Position numbers and translations under genes: made by a program. This document shows, one piece after another, positions 33,646 through 42,634 of a DNA stretch of 64,000 nucleotides. The notes below the pieces were generated by a model. It was given only the letters and a program-made list of their open reading frames with translations. It was not told the DNA's origin and did no database searches. Source of the DNA: Thermoanaerobaculum sp964488355 (GTDB taxonomy: Bacteria > Acidobacteriota > Thermoanaerobaculia > Thermoanaerobaculales > Thermoanaerobaculaceae); NCBI GenBank assembly GCA_964488355.1, contig CAZAUJ010000002.1:186001-250000 (forward strand). Reading direction: 5' to 3'. How positions within the stretch are numbered: the first letter of the stretch is position 1; each line of letters starts with the position of its first letter.

Positions 33646-35325
33646 ATGGCCCTGCTGCCCTTGGCGAGCTTGTGGGTGGTCGCCGCCCAGGGGGTGAGCA
33701 TGCCCCTGGCGGTGGCGGTCCTCACGGCTGTCGTGCTGGGCCTGCTGGTCATTCGCCGGCTCAGCCGTGGGGTACAGGTGGGAGCGCCCCTCTTCTGGCT
33801 TGGCGCTTTGGCGGCCTGGGTCACGGCCGAGGCCCTTGGCCAGCCCGTGCCCTGGGATCACGCGGCCCACCTGGTGGCCTGCGCTTGGGCGGCGGTTGGT
33901 CTCGCGCTGGTAAGCGCTCACCCCAGCGGCCAGCGGTGGCTGCGGCACGCGGCGGTGGTGGCCGGTGGTCTCTCCGCCCTCTGGCTCTTGCTGGAAAGGC
34001 TGGGCCTGGGTGGCCGGCCGGGAGGACCTTTTTTGAACCCCAACTTGGCGGCCGCACCGGTGGCCTTGGCTTTGGCCTTGGTGCTCTCGCAGCGGCGACG
34101 GGCCTGGCACGGGCCGGTGGTGGTTTTGCTGCTGGTGGGTGTTTGGGCTTCCGCCTCGAGGGCGGGGGCCTTGGCCGTGCTGGCGGTGGCGTTGGTTTTG
34201 GCCTGGGGGCGGCTGAAGCCGCGTCAACTCCTGGGGGCGGGCGCGTTGGCCCTAGTGGCGGCCAGCTTTCTTGCCTGGCGCTTGGCCACCGACCGCGACC
34301 CCTTGCGCTTCGAGCGTCTGCGCATTTGGCGTGCGGCCTGGCAGGTAGGTTGGGCCTACGCCCCATGGGGCACCGGGCCGGGCGGCCTTTCCTCTGCGGT
34401 GCTGGCGTTCAACTTCCCCCGGGAGGGGGAGTTTGCCCGCTTCGCTCGGATTCCCGACCTGGCGGAAAACGACCTTCTGCAAGCCTTCGCCAGCCTGGGC
34501 ATGCCCGGCCTTGCCCTGGCCGCTGGCTTGGCCGCCAGCTTGCTGGGCCGGGGCTGGCGACGCGGACCGCGGGTGCTGGCGCCATTGGTGGTCGTGGCTT
34601 GTTTCAGCGCGTTCCATACCCAGCTCCCCTGGCCGGCGGGTGCCCTTCTCGCCGTGGCCGCCGGGAGCTTTTCCGGCCGCTCTCGCCTGCGCCTTTCTTT
34701 CCCGCTGGCACTGATGCTGGTAACGCCCATGGGGGTGTGGGTGGCTGGGGGCCTTCCTTGGCCCGCTGGTTGGCCTGGGGATCGCCTGGGGGCCCTGCAA
34801 CGCTCGATCCAGCAAGCCTTACAGGCACCAGACCGGGCAGAGCAGCTGGCCTCGGCGTTGGTGCGGGCGGAGGAACTGGTGCGCTTGGCTCCTCGCAGCG
34901 GCGAAAGCTACCGCACCCTCGCCCTGGTGCAGTACCACCTGGCTCGCGCTCTGCGCGATGGCAGCTTGATGGAGCACGCGGTCGGCTCCTTTCGCCACGC
35001 ACACCAGCTCAACAGCAACGACGTCTGGGCCTTTTACGGGGAGGGGCTGGCCTGGTTGGCTTTGGGGGAGGCAGCCCGAGGGCGGGCCGCCTTCACCCGC
35101 GCCTTGCAGCTGGAGCCCAACTGCGTGCGCTGTTGGCTGAGCTTGGCCCAGGCCCAACTTTTTTCTGGTGACACTGCGGCTGCAAGCCAAAGCTGGGAGA
35201 AGGCCCATCGGGTGCGCCGGAACGCGCGGGGGCAGGTTTTCGTCTCCCGGTACGAAGCTGAGCTGGCCGCCTGGGATCCCATGCTGGCGGAAAGGCTGAG
35301 GGAAAGCCTGGGGGTAAAACCTTGA
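33646..35325 (+). CDS. O-antigen ligase-like membrane protein with C-terminal TPR region
   Basis: A 559-residue membrane protein with about 11 helices, then a C-terminal soluble part (about 370-559) containing TPR-like repeats (ALVQYHLARALRDG, then GLAWLALGEAARGRAAFTRALQLEP and the next helix pair). The ligase loop is recognisable (PWGTGPGGLSS, then AENDLLQAFASLGMPG), but at the position of the usual His the sequence reads Glu. ATG 33646, preceded by TAAAGG, is chosen; GTG 33625 would overlap the previous gene by 13 nt. It may be a paralogue of the preceding gene with altered or lost activity. Confidence 0.78.
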   Translation: MALLPLASLWVVAAQGVSMPLAVAVLTAVVLGLLVIRRLSRGVQVGAPLFWLGALAAWVTAEALGQPVPWDHAAHLVACAWAAVGLALVSAHPSGQRWLRHAAVVAGGLSALWLLLERLGLGGRPGGPFLNPNLAAAPVALALALVLSQRRRAWHGPVVVLLLVGVWASASRAGALAVLAVALVLAWGRLKPRQLLGAGALALVAASFLAWRLATDRDPLRFERLRIWRAAWQVGWAYAPWGTGPGGLSSAVLAFNFPREGEFARFARIPDLAENDLLQAFASLGMPGLALAAGLAASLLGRGWRRGPRVLAPLVVVACFSAFHTQLPWPAGALLAVAAGSFSGRSRLRLSFPLALMLVTPMGVWVAGGLPWPAGWPGDRLGALQRSIQQALQAPDRAEQLASALVRAEELVRLAPRSGESYRTLALVQYHLARALRDGSLMEHAVGSFRHAHQLNSNDVWAFYGEGLAWLALGEAARGRAAFTRALQLEPNCVRCWLSLAQAQLFSGDTAAASQSWEKAHRVRRNARGQVFVSRYEAELAAWDPMLAERLRESLGVKP

Positions 35326-37220
35326 GGCGAGGATGGGTAGCGGTGCTAGCGCTGCTGCCCGGCCTGCTGCTGGCCTTGGTGGCGGCTGTTGGCTGGGTAC
35401 CCACTTCTCGCGACGGCCCCAGCTACTTCGTGCCCTTACGCTTTCGCACAGCCCAAGTGCTGCGCGGGGAAAAGAGCCCCTGGCTGAACACATCGGTGGG
35501 CTGCGGCGAGCCCTTTTTTGCCAATCCCCAATCCGCTCTCCTTTACCCGCCGGCTTGGTGGAGCTTGCTATTGCCTGCTGAACGAGCGGTGGGGGTGGAG
35601 GTGGGGCTCCACTTGGCCTTGCTGGGCCTGGGGGTGTTCTTCTTGACCCAAAAGCTGGGTGGCAACCCCGCCGGGGCCCTGGCCGCTGCCTGGGGGGTGC
35701 AAAGCTGTGGGCCGGTGCTCTCCGCCGCCGGCATGCTCAACAACTTGGAAAGCACCGCCTGGTTTCCCTGGATGTGGTGGGCGGCGCTGGTGGAGCGGCC
35801 TCGGCTGCTGGCCCTCGCGGCCACCGGGTCTTTTTTGGCTGCGGAGCCGTCCTTGGCTTTCCTCGGCCTGGCCGCCGCGTTTTTCCTCGCTCCCAGCAGG
35901 CGAAACGCTGCAGCTGTTGGCCTCGGCTTGTTGCTGCCGGCGGTGCAGCTGGTGCCCATGACGTTTTGGATTTTGGGCGGGGATCGAGGGCCGGGAAAAT
36001 CTCTCGAGGCCATGACCTCGGGCGGGGTGAGCGTGCCTGAGCTTTTAGCCCTTTTCTTTCCAGGTGTCCCACTGCGGGAGGGTGAGCAGCCTTTTTTGCC
36101 CCAGGTAACTGTGCCAACCTGGATAGGTTTGGCACTCTTTGGCGGGTCCTGGCGCCCTGATCGCAGTCGCCGGTTGCTGGGGCTGGCAGGGTCCTTCCTG
36201 TTTTTGGCCTTGCTCCCAACTTTGCCCTGGGGTGACGCGTTGTGGTTCGCCTTGAGCTTCGGCCTGGTGCGGCTGCCGGGTAGGTTTCTCCTGCCGGCGG
36301 TGGTGGCGCTGGTGTCCTGGGCGGGCAGCCAATATTGGCCGCGAACGCCTCGCTGGTGGGTGGCGGCTGCCTTAGCGGGGGTCCTGGGCGCTTTGGTATC
36401 GCACCAGCCCCCCCTCCTGGCGGGTCAGCTTCTGGCCGCCGCCCTCGCCCCTTGGTTTCCGGCGGCTGCCTGCCTGGGATCATTGGTGCTGCTGCCCGGT
36501 ACTTTGCCGGTTTTGGAAATTCGCCGGTGGCAGCCGAGGCCCGTGGCCTGCCTGCAGGCGCAGCAGGGGGCCCGGGTTTTCCCTTTGCCCGTGGATAGCC
36601 GCCAACTGCAGTGGCAGTGGGAGCATGCTCCCGATGGCGCGCGTTTTCTCGGGTGGGGCTACAGCGTGTTGTTAGACGATCGCAGCTCCGTGCGTTCCCA
36701 CGCGCCCCTGGTGAACCGCCATTTGGCGGACCATTTGCGCGAGGCGGACAGGGGCCCAGAAGCAGCGTGGTGGGTGGCCTCGCTGGCAGCAGGGAGGTTG
36801 GTGGCTCTGGAGCCAGTAGCCGCCTACCCGCCGTTGTGTCACCAGGGGGACATCTGGGTGCTGGCCAACCCGCGGGCCTTCCCCCTCTGGGCCTTGGTGC
36901 GTCGCCTGCCTGCCCCCGGCGAGTGGCCGGAACCTGTGGGGACGGTGGAGGTCCTGGAGGAACGGGAGGATCTCTGGCGTGCTCGGGTACGTAGCAACGA
37001 GGCGGGTGTGCTGCTCTGGCTGTTTGCCCCCGATGCGGGTTTTTGCTTCGTGCTCGACGGGAGGCGGGTTTTCCCCGAGCGCAGCGTGGGCCTTCTGCAA
37101 GGCCTTCCTGTGCCGTCGGGGGAGCACCAGGTGGTGGTCTCCTACCGCCCGCCTGGCTTGTGGGTGGGCTTAAGTCTTTCGTTGCTGGCACTGGGGGTGT
37201 TGACGTGGCGACGCTGGTAG
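35322..37220 (+). CDS. YfhO-like polytopic membrane protein
   Basis: A 632-residue protein starting at TTG 35322, which overlaps the preceding stop (TTGA) and follows a GGGGGT ribosome site at about 6 nt. It has an N-terminal Arg-Arg then helix (VLALLPGLLLALVAAVGWV) and about 12 helices. The early extracytoplasmic loop LNTSVGCGEPFFANPQSALLYP matches the NPxxxG...NPQSAAYP loop of YfhO-type proteins. A periplasmic beta-domain and a final helix (LSLSLLALGVLTW) follow. It is related to the protein at 28.5 kb. YfhO-type proteins modify cell-surface polymers in some bacteria; here a glycosyltransferase role is only inferred. Confidence 0.76.
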   Translation: MRRGWVAVLALLPGLLLALVAAVGWVPTSRDGPSYFVPLRFRTAQVLRGEKSPWLNTSVGCGEPFFANPQSALLYPPAWWSLLLPAERAVGVEVGLHLALLGLGVFFLTQKLGGNPAGALAAAWGVQSCGPVLSAAGMLNNLESTAWFPWMWWAALVERPRLLALAATGSFLAAEPSLAFLGLAAAFFLAPSRRNAAAVGLGLLLPAVQLVPMTFWILGGDRGPGKSLEAMTSGGVSVPELLALFFPGVPLREGEQPFLPQVTVPTWIGLALFGGSWRPDRSRRLLGLAGSFLFLALLPTLPWGDALWFALSFGLVRLPGRFLLPAVVALVSWAGSQYWPRTPRWWVAAALAGVLGALVSHQPPLLAGQLLAAALAPWFPAAACLGSLVLLPGTLPVLEIRRWQPRPVACLQAQQGARVFPLPVDSRQLQWQWEHAPDGARFLGWGYSVLLDDRSSVRSHAPLVNRHLADHLREADRGPEAAWWVASLAAGRLVALEPVAAYPPLCHQGDIWVLANPRAFPLWALVRRLPAPGEWPEPVGTVEVLEEREDLWRARVRSNEAGVLLWLFAPDAGFCFVLDGRRVFPERSVGLLQGLPVPSGEHQVVVSYRPPGLWVGLSLSLLALGVLTWRRW

Positions 37221-39565
37221 CGAGTTTGTTCGTGTTCTCAGGGGCCGCTTCCTTGGCCTACCAGGTGGTCTGGGTTCGAGCTTTGGGCCTGGTGGTGGGC
37301 AACTCGCTTTGGGCGGCGGTCGCGGTGGTAGCCGCCTACATGGGCGGAATGGCGGCAGGTTCGGCACTGGCCTCCCGGCTGGCAGGTCGGATACGCACCC
37401 ATTTGCGCGTTTACGCCGGGTTGGAGGGGTTGGCCGCCTGCTGGGCGCTCCTCACCCCGGCGGTTGTGCCGCTCTTGCAACATTTGGCCGCGCGGCTGGG
37501 GCCAGAGCTTTTTGTCTCTTGGGGCTTGCCCCTGTTGGGACGACTGGGTGTGGCTTGGCTTTTCTTAGCAGTTCCCACCATCGCCCTAGGTGCAACCTTG
37601 CCGGTGCTGGTGGCACGTGTGCCTGCAAAGGCCTTGGGGCTTTCCGTGTCCCGCCTTTACGCCGCCAACACCTTTGGCGCGGTGCTGGGTACCTTAGCCG
37701 CAGGCTTTGTCGGCCTGCCCTTCCTGGGCGAACGGGGCACGATGGCCGCAGCAGCCACCTTGGGCCTGGCGGTGGCCGGCTGCGCCTGGTTCTTGGAAAG
37801 GCGGCTGCCGCACCTGCCTACGCCTGTGCCCACAGTTCCCGGGCGGGCTGGCTGGTACCTGGCCTACCCCTTTGCCTTCGGGCTCTTGGCGCTGAGCTTG
37901 GAGCTGGTGTGGACCAGGCTCCTGTTGCTGCACCTGGGCTCCCGCGTGTACGCCTTTGCCCTGCTGCTGGCGGTCTACCTGGTGGGCTTGGCCCTTGGCT
38001 CGGCGGTCGGCCGGTTTTTTGTCGGCCAAGGGAGAAAAGCCTTGGCCCTTTGCCAACTGGTTTTGGCCCTCGCGCTGCTGGCGCAACTGCCGCTTCTCGC
38101 TCGGTTTTCCACGATCTTGGAGTTTTTCGCTGTCCAGCTGAAGCCGACGAGCTTCTTGTCTCTGGAGCTCACCCTGGCTGTGGCTGTAGCGTTGCTGCTG
38201 CTGCTGCCAACCATGGCTTTCGGCGCCAGCTTTCCCCTGAGCGTGGAGGTGGTCCCTGGGGCCGGCTGCGGCGGCGCGCACACCGGTTTGGTGGCCGCCG
38301 CCAACACCCTGGGAGCCTTGATGGGCTCGGTGGCTGGGCCGCTGGTGCTGGTTCCCCTTTTGGGCACGCAAAACCTCGTGTTGCTCTTTGCCGCCGCCAG
38401 TGCCCTCTTGGCTGCCAGCCTCTTTCCCACTCCGGCTGGCCGGTGTTTTTCCCTTACCCTGGCTGGTGCGGCCTTGGCCCTCCTGCCCCTCCTGCCGCCG
38501 GGTTGGGTCTTACGGGGTGCCGCTGTCCTGCAGGCGGGCAGAGTAGAAGAGGTTAAAGAGGCGCTCAGCGGCACGGTTATCGTTCGTCAGGTGCACGATG
38601 CACGGGGCAACTGGCGATCCCTGGAGATCAACGGCGTGAATGTGGCGGGGACCTCCCCCGAGCTTTGGGCAATCCAGCGGTTGCAAGGGCATTTGCCACT
38701 CTTGCTGCACCGTTATCCCCGCACCGTGCTGCACATCGGTTTCGGGTCCGGCGGCACCGCCTGGGCCGTTTCCCGCCATCAAACCGTTGAGCGGATTCTT
38801 GTGGCAGAAATCTCGCCCGAGGTTCTCGCGCTGGCTGACCGCCTTTTTGCCGAGGTCAACCATGGGGTGCTGAGGGATCCGCGCGTGCAGGTGGTGGTCA
38901 ATGACGGGCGCAACGTGCTAATGGCTACGGACGAGCGGTTCGACGCCATCCTTTCCGATTCCATTCATCCGGTTTTTGCTGGCAACTCCACCCTTTACAC
39001 CCGAGAGTACTTCGAGCTTTGCCGTCGGCGCCTCAACCCTGGGGGCGTGGTTTCCATGTGGCTGCCGTTGTACTCGCTGCGCACCGATTCGTTTCTGGCC
39101 ATCCTGCGTGCCTTCTGGGAGGTTTTCCCCCAAACCGTGGTGTGGTACGACCCGACGGTGCTCAACGAGTTTACCGTGGTGACCGGCACCAGCGGCACCG
39201 GGCCCTTGAGCTTGCGCTGGGAAGCGCTCGGCGAGCCTCGCTTGGCTCCCACGCTGGCTGAGGCCAGGGTGCACAGCCCCGAGGAGCTGGCCTCACTGGT
39301 GCTGCTGGGTCCTGCCGAGGTAGCCCGGCTGGTTGGGCCGGTGGAACCGCACCGGGACGACTTTCCCGAAGTGGAGTACCTTTCCGGTCGCTTGCTGGAC
39401 CGCGAAGGCTCGTGGCTGGCCAACTTTCAGCTGTTGCTGCGCTTGGGGTGTCAACAAGACCCATTTGCTCCTTGGCCGGGGGATTGGCAGCGGGCGCGCG
39501 CCCGGAGGGATGCCGCTTTGGCCCGTCATTTGCAGGAGCTTTCCCGTCGGCTGGCCAGGCGGTAA
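37205..39565 (+). CDS. Fused polytopic membrane protein / spermidine-synthase-like methyltransferase-fold protein
   Basis: A 786-residue protein. Residues about 1-480 form 12-14 helices in MFS-like arrangement (FSGAASLAYQVVWVRALGLV at the start, then LYAANTFGAVLGTLAAGF). Residues about 490-760 are a Rossmann domain similar to spermidine synthase (VLHIGFGSGGTAWAVS, then VAEISPEVLALAD, NDGRNVL, DAILSDSIHP, YTREYFELCRRRLNPGGV). The aminopropyl-acceptor motifs are only partly recognisable, so polyamine synthesis should not be assumed. GTG 37205 overlaps the YfhO-like gene by 16 nt. The last 40 bp overlap antisense with the glycosyltransferase on the other strand. Confidence 0.8.
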   Translation: MATLVASLFVFSGAASLAYQVVWVRALGLVVGNSLWAAVAVVAAYMGGMAAGSALASRLAGRIRTHLRVYAGLEGLAACWALLTPAVVPLLQHLAARLGPELFVSWGLPLLGRLGVAWLFLAVPTIALGATLPVLVARVPAKALGLSVSRLYAANTFGAVLGTLAAGFVGLPFLGERGTMAAAATLGLAVAGCAWFLERRLPHLPTPVPTVPGRAGWYLAYPFAFGLLALSLELVWTRLLLLHLGSRVYAFALLLAVYLVGLALGSAVGRFFVGQGRKALALCQLVLALALLAQLPLLARFSTILEFFAVQLKPTSFLSLELTLAVAVALLLLLPTMAFGASFPLSVEVVPGAGCGGAHTGLVAAANTLGALMGSVAGPLVLVPLLGTQNLVLLFAAASALLAASLFPTPAGRCFSLTLAGAALALLPLLPPGWVLRGAAVLQAGRVEEVKEALSGTVIVRQVHDARGNWRSLEINGVNVAGTSPELWAIQRLQGHLPLLLHRYPRTVLHIGFGSGGTAWAVSRHQTVERILVAEISPEVLALADRLFAEVNHGVLRDPRVQVVVNDGRNVLMATDERFDAILSDSIHPVFAGNSTLYTREYFELCRRRLNPGGVVSMWLPLYSLRTDSFLAILRAFWEVFPQTVVWYDPTVLNEFTVVTGTSGTGPLSLRWEALGEPRLAPTLAEARVHSPEELASLVLLGPAEVARLVGPVEPHRDDFPEVEYLSGRLLDREGSWLANFQLLLRLGCQQDPFAPWPGDWQRARARRDAALARHLQELSRRLARR

Positions 39566-40614
39566 AGCTCCAGCAGGGCACGAGCAGTCGCTTCCCAGGT
39601 GAAGTGGCGTGCCCGCACCAGGCCCCGCTGACGCAGGCTCTCCCTGAGCGAGGGGTTACTGGCCAAAGCCTGGAGCGCCTCCAGCCAGGGCCTAGGATCG
39701 TGGGCTGGTAGGAGCAATGCTGCCTCCCCGCACACCTCTGGCAGGGCCCCGGCATTGGCTGCCAGCACCGGGCAGCCGCACGCCATGGCTTCCAGGGCAG
39801 GCAAGCCAAAGCCCTCGTTGACAGATGGGAAGACCAGGGCGAGCGCTCGCTGGTAGCAGGAGATGAGCTCGTCCTCGTTAAGGTCGGCCACGAGCTTGAC
39901 GCGCTGCTCAAGCCCCAACGCCCGAATCCGCGACTGCCAACGCGCATCGCGTGCCACCTGGCCCACCAGGAGCAGGGGTGGTAGCGAGGAGGCCGCCGAC
40001 CGGGTATAAAGCTCCAGCAAAAGATCCCAGTTCTTGTGCGTCTCCCCACCGCCCACACCCAGCACGAATTGGCTACCGGGTAAATCGGCCGGACAGAAGC
40101 GAGGGCTCACACCATGGGGTACGACCACGGTGCGGCTGCCCAGGGCAGGGTAAAAACTGGCCAGCTGCCGGGCGGCAAAGTGCGACACGGCGTGCACAAG
40201 GGTGGCTCGTCTGAGAGAGGCGATGGCGCTGGCCAGCCGCAGCCGCTGCCACCAGCTGAGGGCCTGGGGGTAGAGCAGGGGCGTGGCGTCGTGGAACGTG
40301 GCCACCACGGGTACAGGAAGGCCTGGTGGCACGCCCCAAGCGGGCAGGTGCAGGCCCTGAAACCGGTGCCGCCGCACCGTCCAAGCCCAGGCCGGCCCAT
40401 CGAAAAGGAACGCGCCCCGCCGCGGCCGTTGAAGCTTGAGCACCGGACTGGGGAGCGGGTACCATTCGCGCGGTATATGGCTGCGAGCAGGAACGCAAAG
40501 GACAAGCTCCGCTCCAGACTGTTGGTAAAGGGCGGGTACCAGCTCGCGGACCATGCGACCGAAGCCGCGAAAGGGGTCGATCAAGGCGGCTCGTGCATCG
40601 AAGCCCCACCGCAC
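39526..40614 (-). CDS. Glycosyltransferase family 4 protein
   Basis: A 362-residue GT-B enzyme starting at GTG 40614, which puts the conserved RWGFDARAALIDPFRGFGRM at the N terminus (acceptor-side Rossmann domain). The donor side has LGVGGGETHKNWDLLLE and PSVNEGFGLPALEAMACGCPV, the E-x7-E nucleotide-sugar motif. It probably transfers a mannose-type or related sugar from a nucleotide donor in the cytoplasm. It is the only minus-strand gene in the surrounding glycan block, divergent from the next GT4 gene with 35 nt between starts. Its stop lies 40 bp inside the converging gene. Confidence 0.87.
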   Translation of the reverse strand: MRWGFDARAALIDPFRGFGRMVRELVPALYQQSGAELVLCVPARSHIPREWYPLPSPVLKLQRPRRGAFLFDGPAWAWTVRRHRFQGLHLPAWGVPPGLPVPVVATFHDATPLLYPQALSWWQRLRLASAIASLRRATLVHAVSHFAARQLASFYPALGSRTVVVPHGVSPRFCPADLPGSQFVLGVGGGETHKNWDLLLELYTRSAASSLPPLLLVGQVARDARWQSRIRALGLEQRVKLVADLNEDELISCYQRALALVFPSVNEGFGLPALEAMACGCPVLAANAGALPEVCGEAALLLPAHDPRPWLEALQALASNPSLRESLRQRGLVRARHFTWEATARALLELYRLASRRESSCK

Positions 40615-40649
40615 CTGGCCAGCTTGACACGTTCTCTGGGCACGGGGCA

Positions 40650-41708
40650 ATGGGCTTGAGGGTTGGGCTGGACGGGAAACCGCTCTTGCCGCCCCGTGCG
40701 GGTGTGTTTCGCTATACCCACGGCCTTTTGACTGGCCTGGACAAGGTGGCGGGCGCAGAGGTGGAGGTGCACGTGATAGCGCCAAAAAAGTTCCGGCGCA
40801 CCGGCCCTTGGGTCTTGTGGCACCTTCAATGGGCCACCTACCGCGGCTTCCAGGTGTTTCACTTTCCTTTTTACTACCCGCCCCTGTTTCCCGGCTGCCC
40901 GGTGACCGTGGCGGTACACGATGTGCTGGTTTTGAGCCATCCCCATTGGTTTCCTCGAGCCCGGAGCAACACCTTGCGCTGGCTCCTGCCCCGCGGTGCC
41001 CGCCGCGCCGCCGCCGTCATCACCGGCAGCCACTGGGTGGCGCAAGAGCTGGTCGAGCGCTGCCGGGTTTCCCCCGAGCGGGTGCGCGTTATCCCTTACG
41101 GTGTCGATCGCCAGCTCTTCGCCCCGCCAAAGGTGGAGCAGCTGGCGAGAGCCCGAGACCTCTTCCGCTTGCAGCGGCCCTACCTGTTGATGGTGGGGTC
41201 CTTGGAGCCCCGGCGAGGGCTGGACACCCTGCTGGAAGCCACGCGGCAGCTGCACGGTCTGTTTCCCGAGCTGGAAGTGGTGCTGGTGGGCGCGGTACGC
41301 GCAGTCGTGCCCGAGGTGGTACGTCGGCCTTCCTGGCTGCGACTGTTGGGGTTTGTGGAGGATTGTTGGCTTCCCGCCCTTTACGCCGGCGCGGCCGCGG
41401 TGGTGGCTCCGTCTCGTGGAGAGGGGTTTGATTTGCCCGTTTTGGAAGCTCTGGCCTGCGGGGCGGCGGTGGTAGCCTCGGATATTCCCGTGCACCGCGA
41501 GGTTTTTGCCCCTGCGGTGCGTCTTTTTGCCGCTGGGGAGGCGTCCTCCTTGGCCTGCGAGCTGCAGGCGGTGCTCACCGACTCGGCTTTGCGGGAAAAC
41601 CTGCAAGCGGCCGGCCAGCGCCTGGCCGCAGGGTTTAGCTGGGAAGAGGCAGCGCGGCAGCATCTTAAGCTTTGGCGGGAGGTGGGGTGCGAGCGGTTGC
41701 CATCGTGA
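40650..41708 (+). CDS. Glycosyltransferase family 4 protein
   Basis: A 352-residue GT-B enzyme (RVGLDGKPLLPPRAGVFRYT at the N terminus; VAVHDVLVLSHP; RVIPYGVD; MVGSLEPRRGLDTLLEA; PSRGEGFDLPVLEALACG with the E-x7-E motif). It is related to the divergent GT4 encoded just upstream and to mannosyl- or rhamnosyltransferases. ATG 40650 is used; TTG 40656 is an alternative with the same conserved core. It is the first of eight plus-strand genes linked by short overlaps that continue to the response regulator at 49.4 kb. No convincing promoter is visible in the 35-nt gap. Confidence 0.87.
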   Translation: MGLRVGLDGKPLLPPRAGVFRYTHGLLTGLDKVAGAEVEVHVIAPKKFRRTGPWVLWHLQWATYRGFQVFHFPFYYPPLFPGCPVTVAVHDVLVLSHPHWFPRARSNTLRWLLPRGARRAAAVITGSHWVAQELVERCRVSPERVRVIPYGVDRQLFAPPKVEQLARARDLFRLQRPYLLMVGSLEPRRGLDTLLEATRQLHGLFPELEVVLVGAVRAVVPEVVRRPSWLRLLGFVEDCWLPALYAGAAAVVAPSRGEGFDLPVLEALACGAAVVASDIPVHREVFAPAVRLFAAGEASSLACELQAVLTDSALRENLQAAGQRLAAGFSWEEAARQHLKLWREVGCERLPS

Positions 41709-42634
41709 TAAACCACAACGGCGGTGAGGATTTAGGCCGTTGCCTGGCCGCGCTGGCCGCTCAAGAATTACCGGTGAGGGTCCTCCTGGTGGACAACGCT
41801 TCCAACGATGCCTCCCGGCGGTGGGTGGAAAAACCACCCCGCGGCGTGGAGGTGTTGGCCTTGGCCAAAAACTGGGGGTATACGGGGGCGGCCAATGCCG
41901 GCTTGGCAGCGTGTGCGGGGGAGGCGGAGGTGGTCGGTTTCTTCAACCCGGACTGCTTTCCCCAGCCGGACTTTTTCCGCCTTTGCGTGACGGTGCTGGA
42001 GCAGCAACCAGAGGTTGGGGGGGTGGCGCCGCGCTTGGTGCGGCCCGAGGGCGTGCGCTTGGACTCAGCCGGTCAAGTGCTGTCCCCCTGGGTCCTCATG
42101 GTGCGCGACCGCGGCTACGGCGAGAAAGCCGAAGGGGCCTACATGCAGCCAGGCAAGGTATTGGCCGCGTGTGGGGCCGGCATGGTTTTCCGCTGGCACG
42201 CTTTGGAGGCGGTGCGGGTGGAAGGGCAGGTGTTTCCGCAGGAGTACTTCGCCTTCTGGGAGGATGTGGACCTGGGTTGGCGCCTGGCAAATGCCGGCTG
42301 GGCCGTGTGGTACGAGCCCCGCGCTGTGGCTATCCACCGCCGGGCTGGCAGCGCTTCGCCGGGCGGGGGCCGGCTGCTTTTTCGCCGGCCGGCGCCGGTG
42401 GCAGCGGGGGTCCTGCTCAACCGCTGGGCTACCCTGCTGCGGAACCTCCACCCGGCTGATTTTTGCTGGCGCTTGCCCCTGCTGCTAGTCTGGGATGCGG
42501 GAATGGTGGGGGCCTTGCTTTTGCGCAAACCACAAAGCTGGCGTTACCTGCGCCGGGCCCCCCGGCGGCTGGCGCAGGCCTTGAGGCAGCGCCGGCACCT
42601 GCAGCAGAGGCGCCTGCGGGAGCTCTTGCCATGA
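41687..42634 (+). CDS. Glycosyltransferase family 2 protein
   Basis: A 315-residue GT-A enzyme resembling rhamnosyltransferases: AIVINHNGGEDLGRCLAAL, then LVDNASNDAS, NWGYTGAANAGLAA, FFNPDCFP (the DxD-like region) and FPQEYFAFWEDVDLGWRL (the ED-type catalytic region). The C-terminal helices are basic and amphipathic, suggesting membrane association. GTG 41687 is preferred because GGGAGGT lies immediately upstream; TTG 41672 is possible. It overlaps the preceding GT4 by 22 nt and the next gene by 4 nt. Confidence 0.87.
   Translation: MRAVAIVINHNGGEDLGRCLAALAAQELPVRVLLVDNASNDASRRWVEKPPRGVEVLALAKNWGYTGAANAGLAACAGEAEVVGFFNPDCFPQPDFFRLCVTVLEQQPEVGGVAPRLVRPEGVRLDSAGQVLSPWVLMVRDRGYGEKAEGAYMQPGKVLAACGAGMVFRWHALEAVRVEGQVFPQEYFAFWEDVDLGWRLANAGWAVWYEPRAVAIHRRAGSASPGGGRLLFRRPAPVAAGVLLNRWATLLRNLHPADFCWRLPLLLVWDAGMVGALLLRKPQSWRYLRRAPRRLAQALRQRRHLQQRRLRELLP

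Noticed and set aside
35737..37191. 484-codon minus-strand frame opposite the YfhO-like gene
   Set aside because: The composition is proline/arginine/glycine-rich without any domain, and the plus strand has a coherent membrane protein with start, ribosome site and coupling.
37205..39565. Annotation as spermidine synthase
   Set aside because: Only the Rossmann fold and general motif order match; the polyamine-binding residues are not convincingly present and the gene context is glycan-related.
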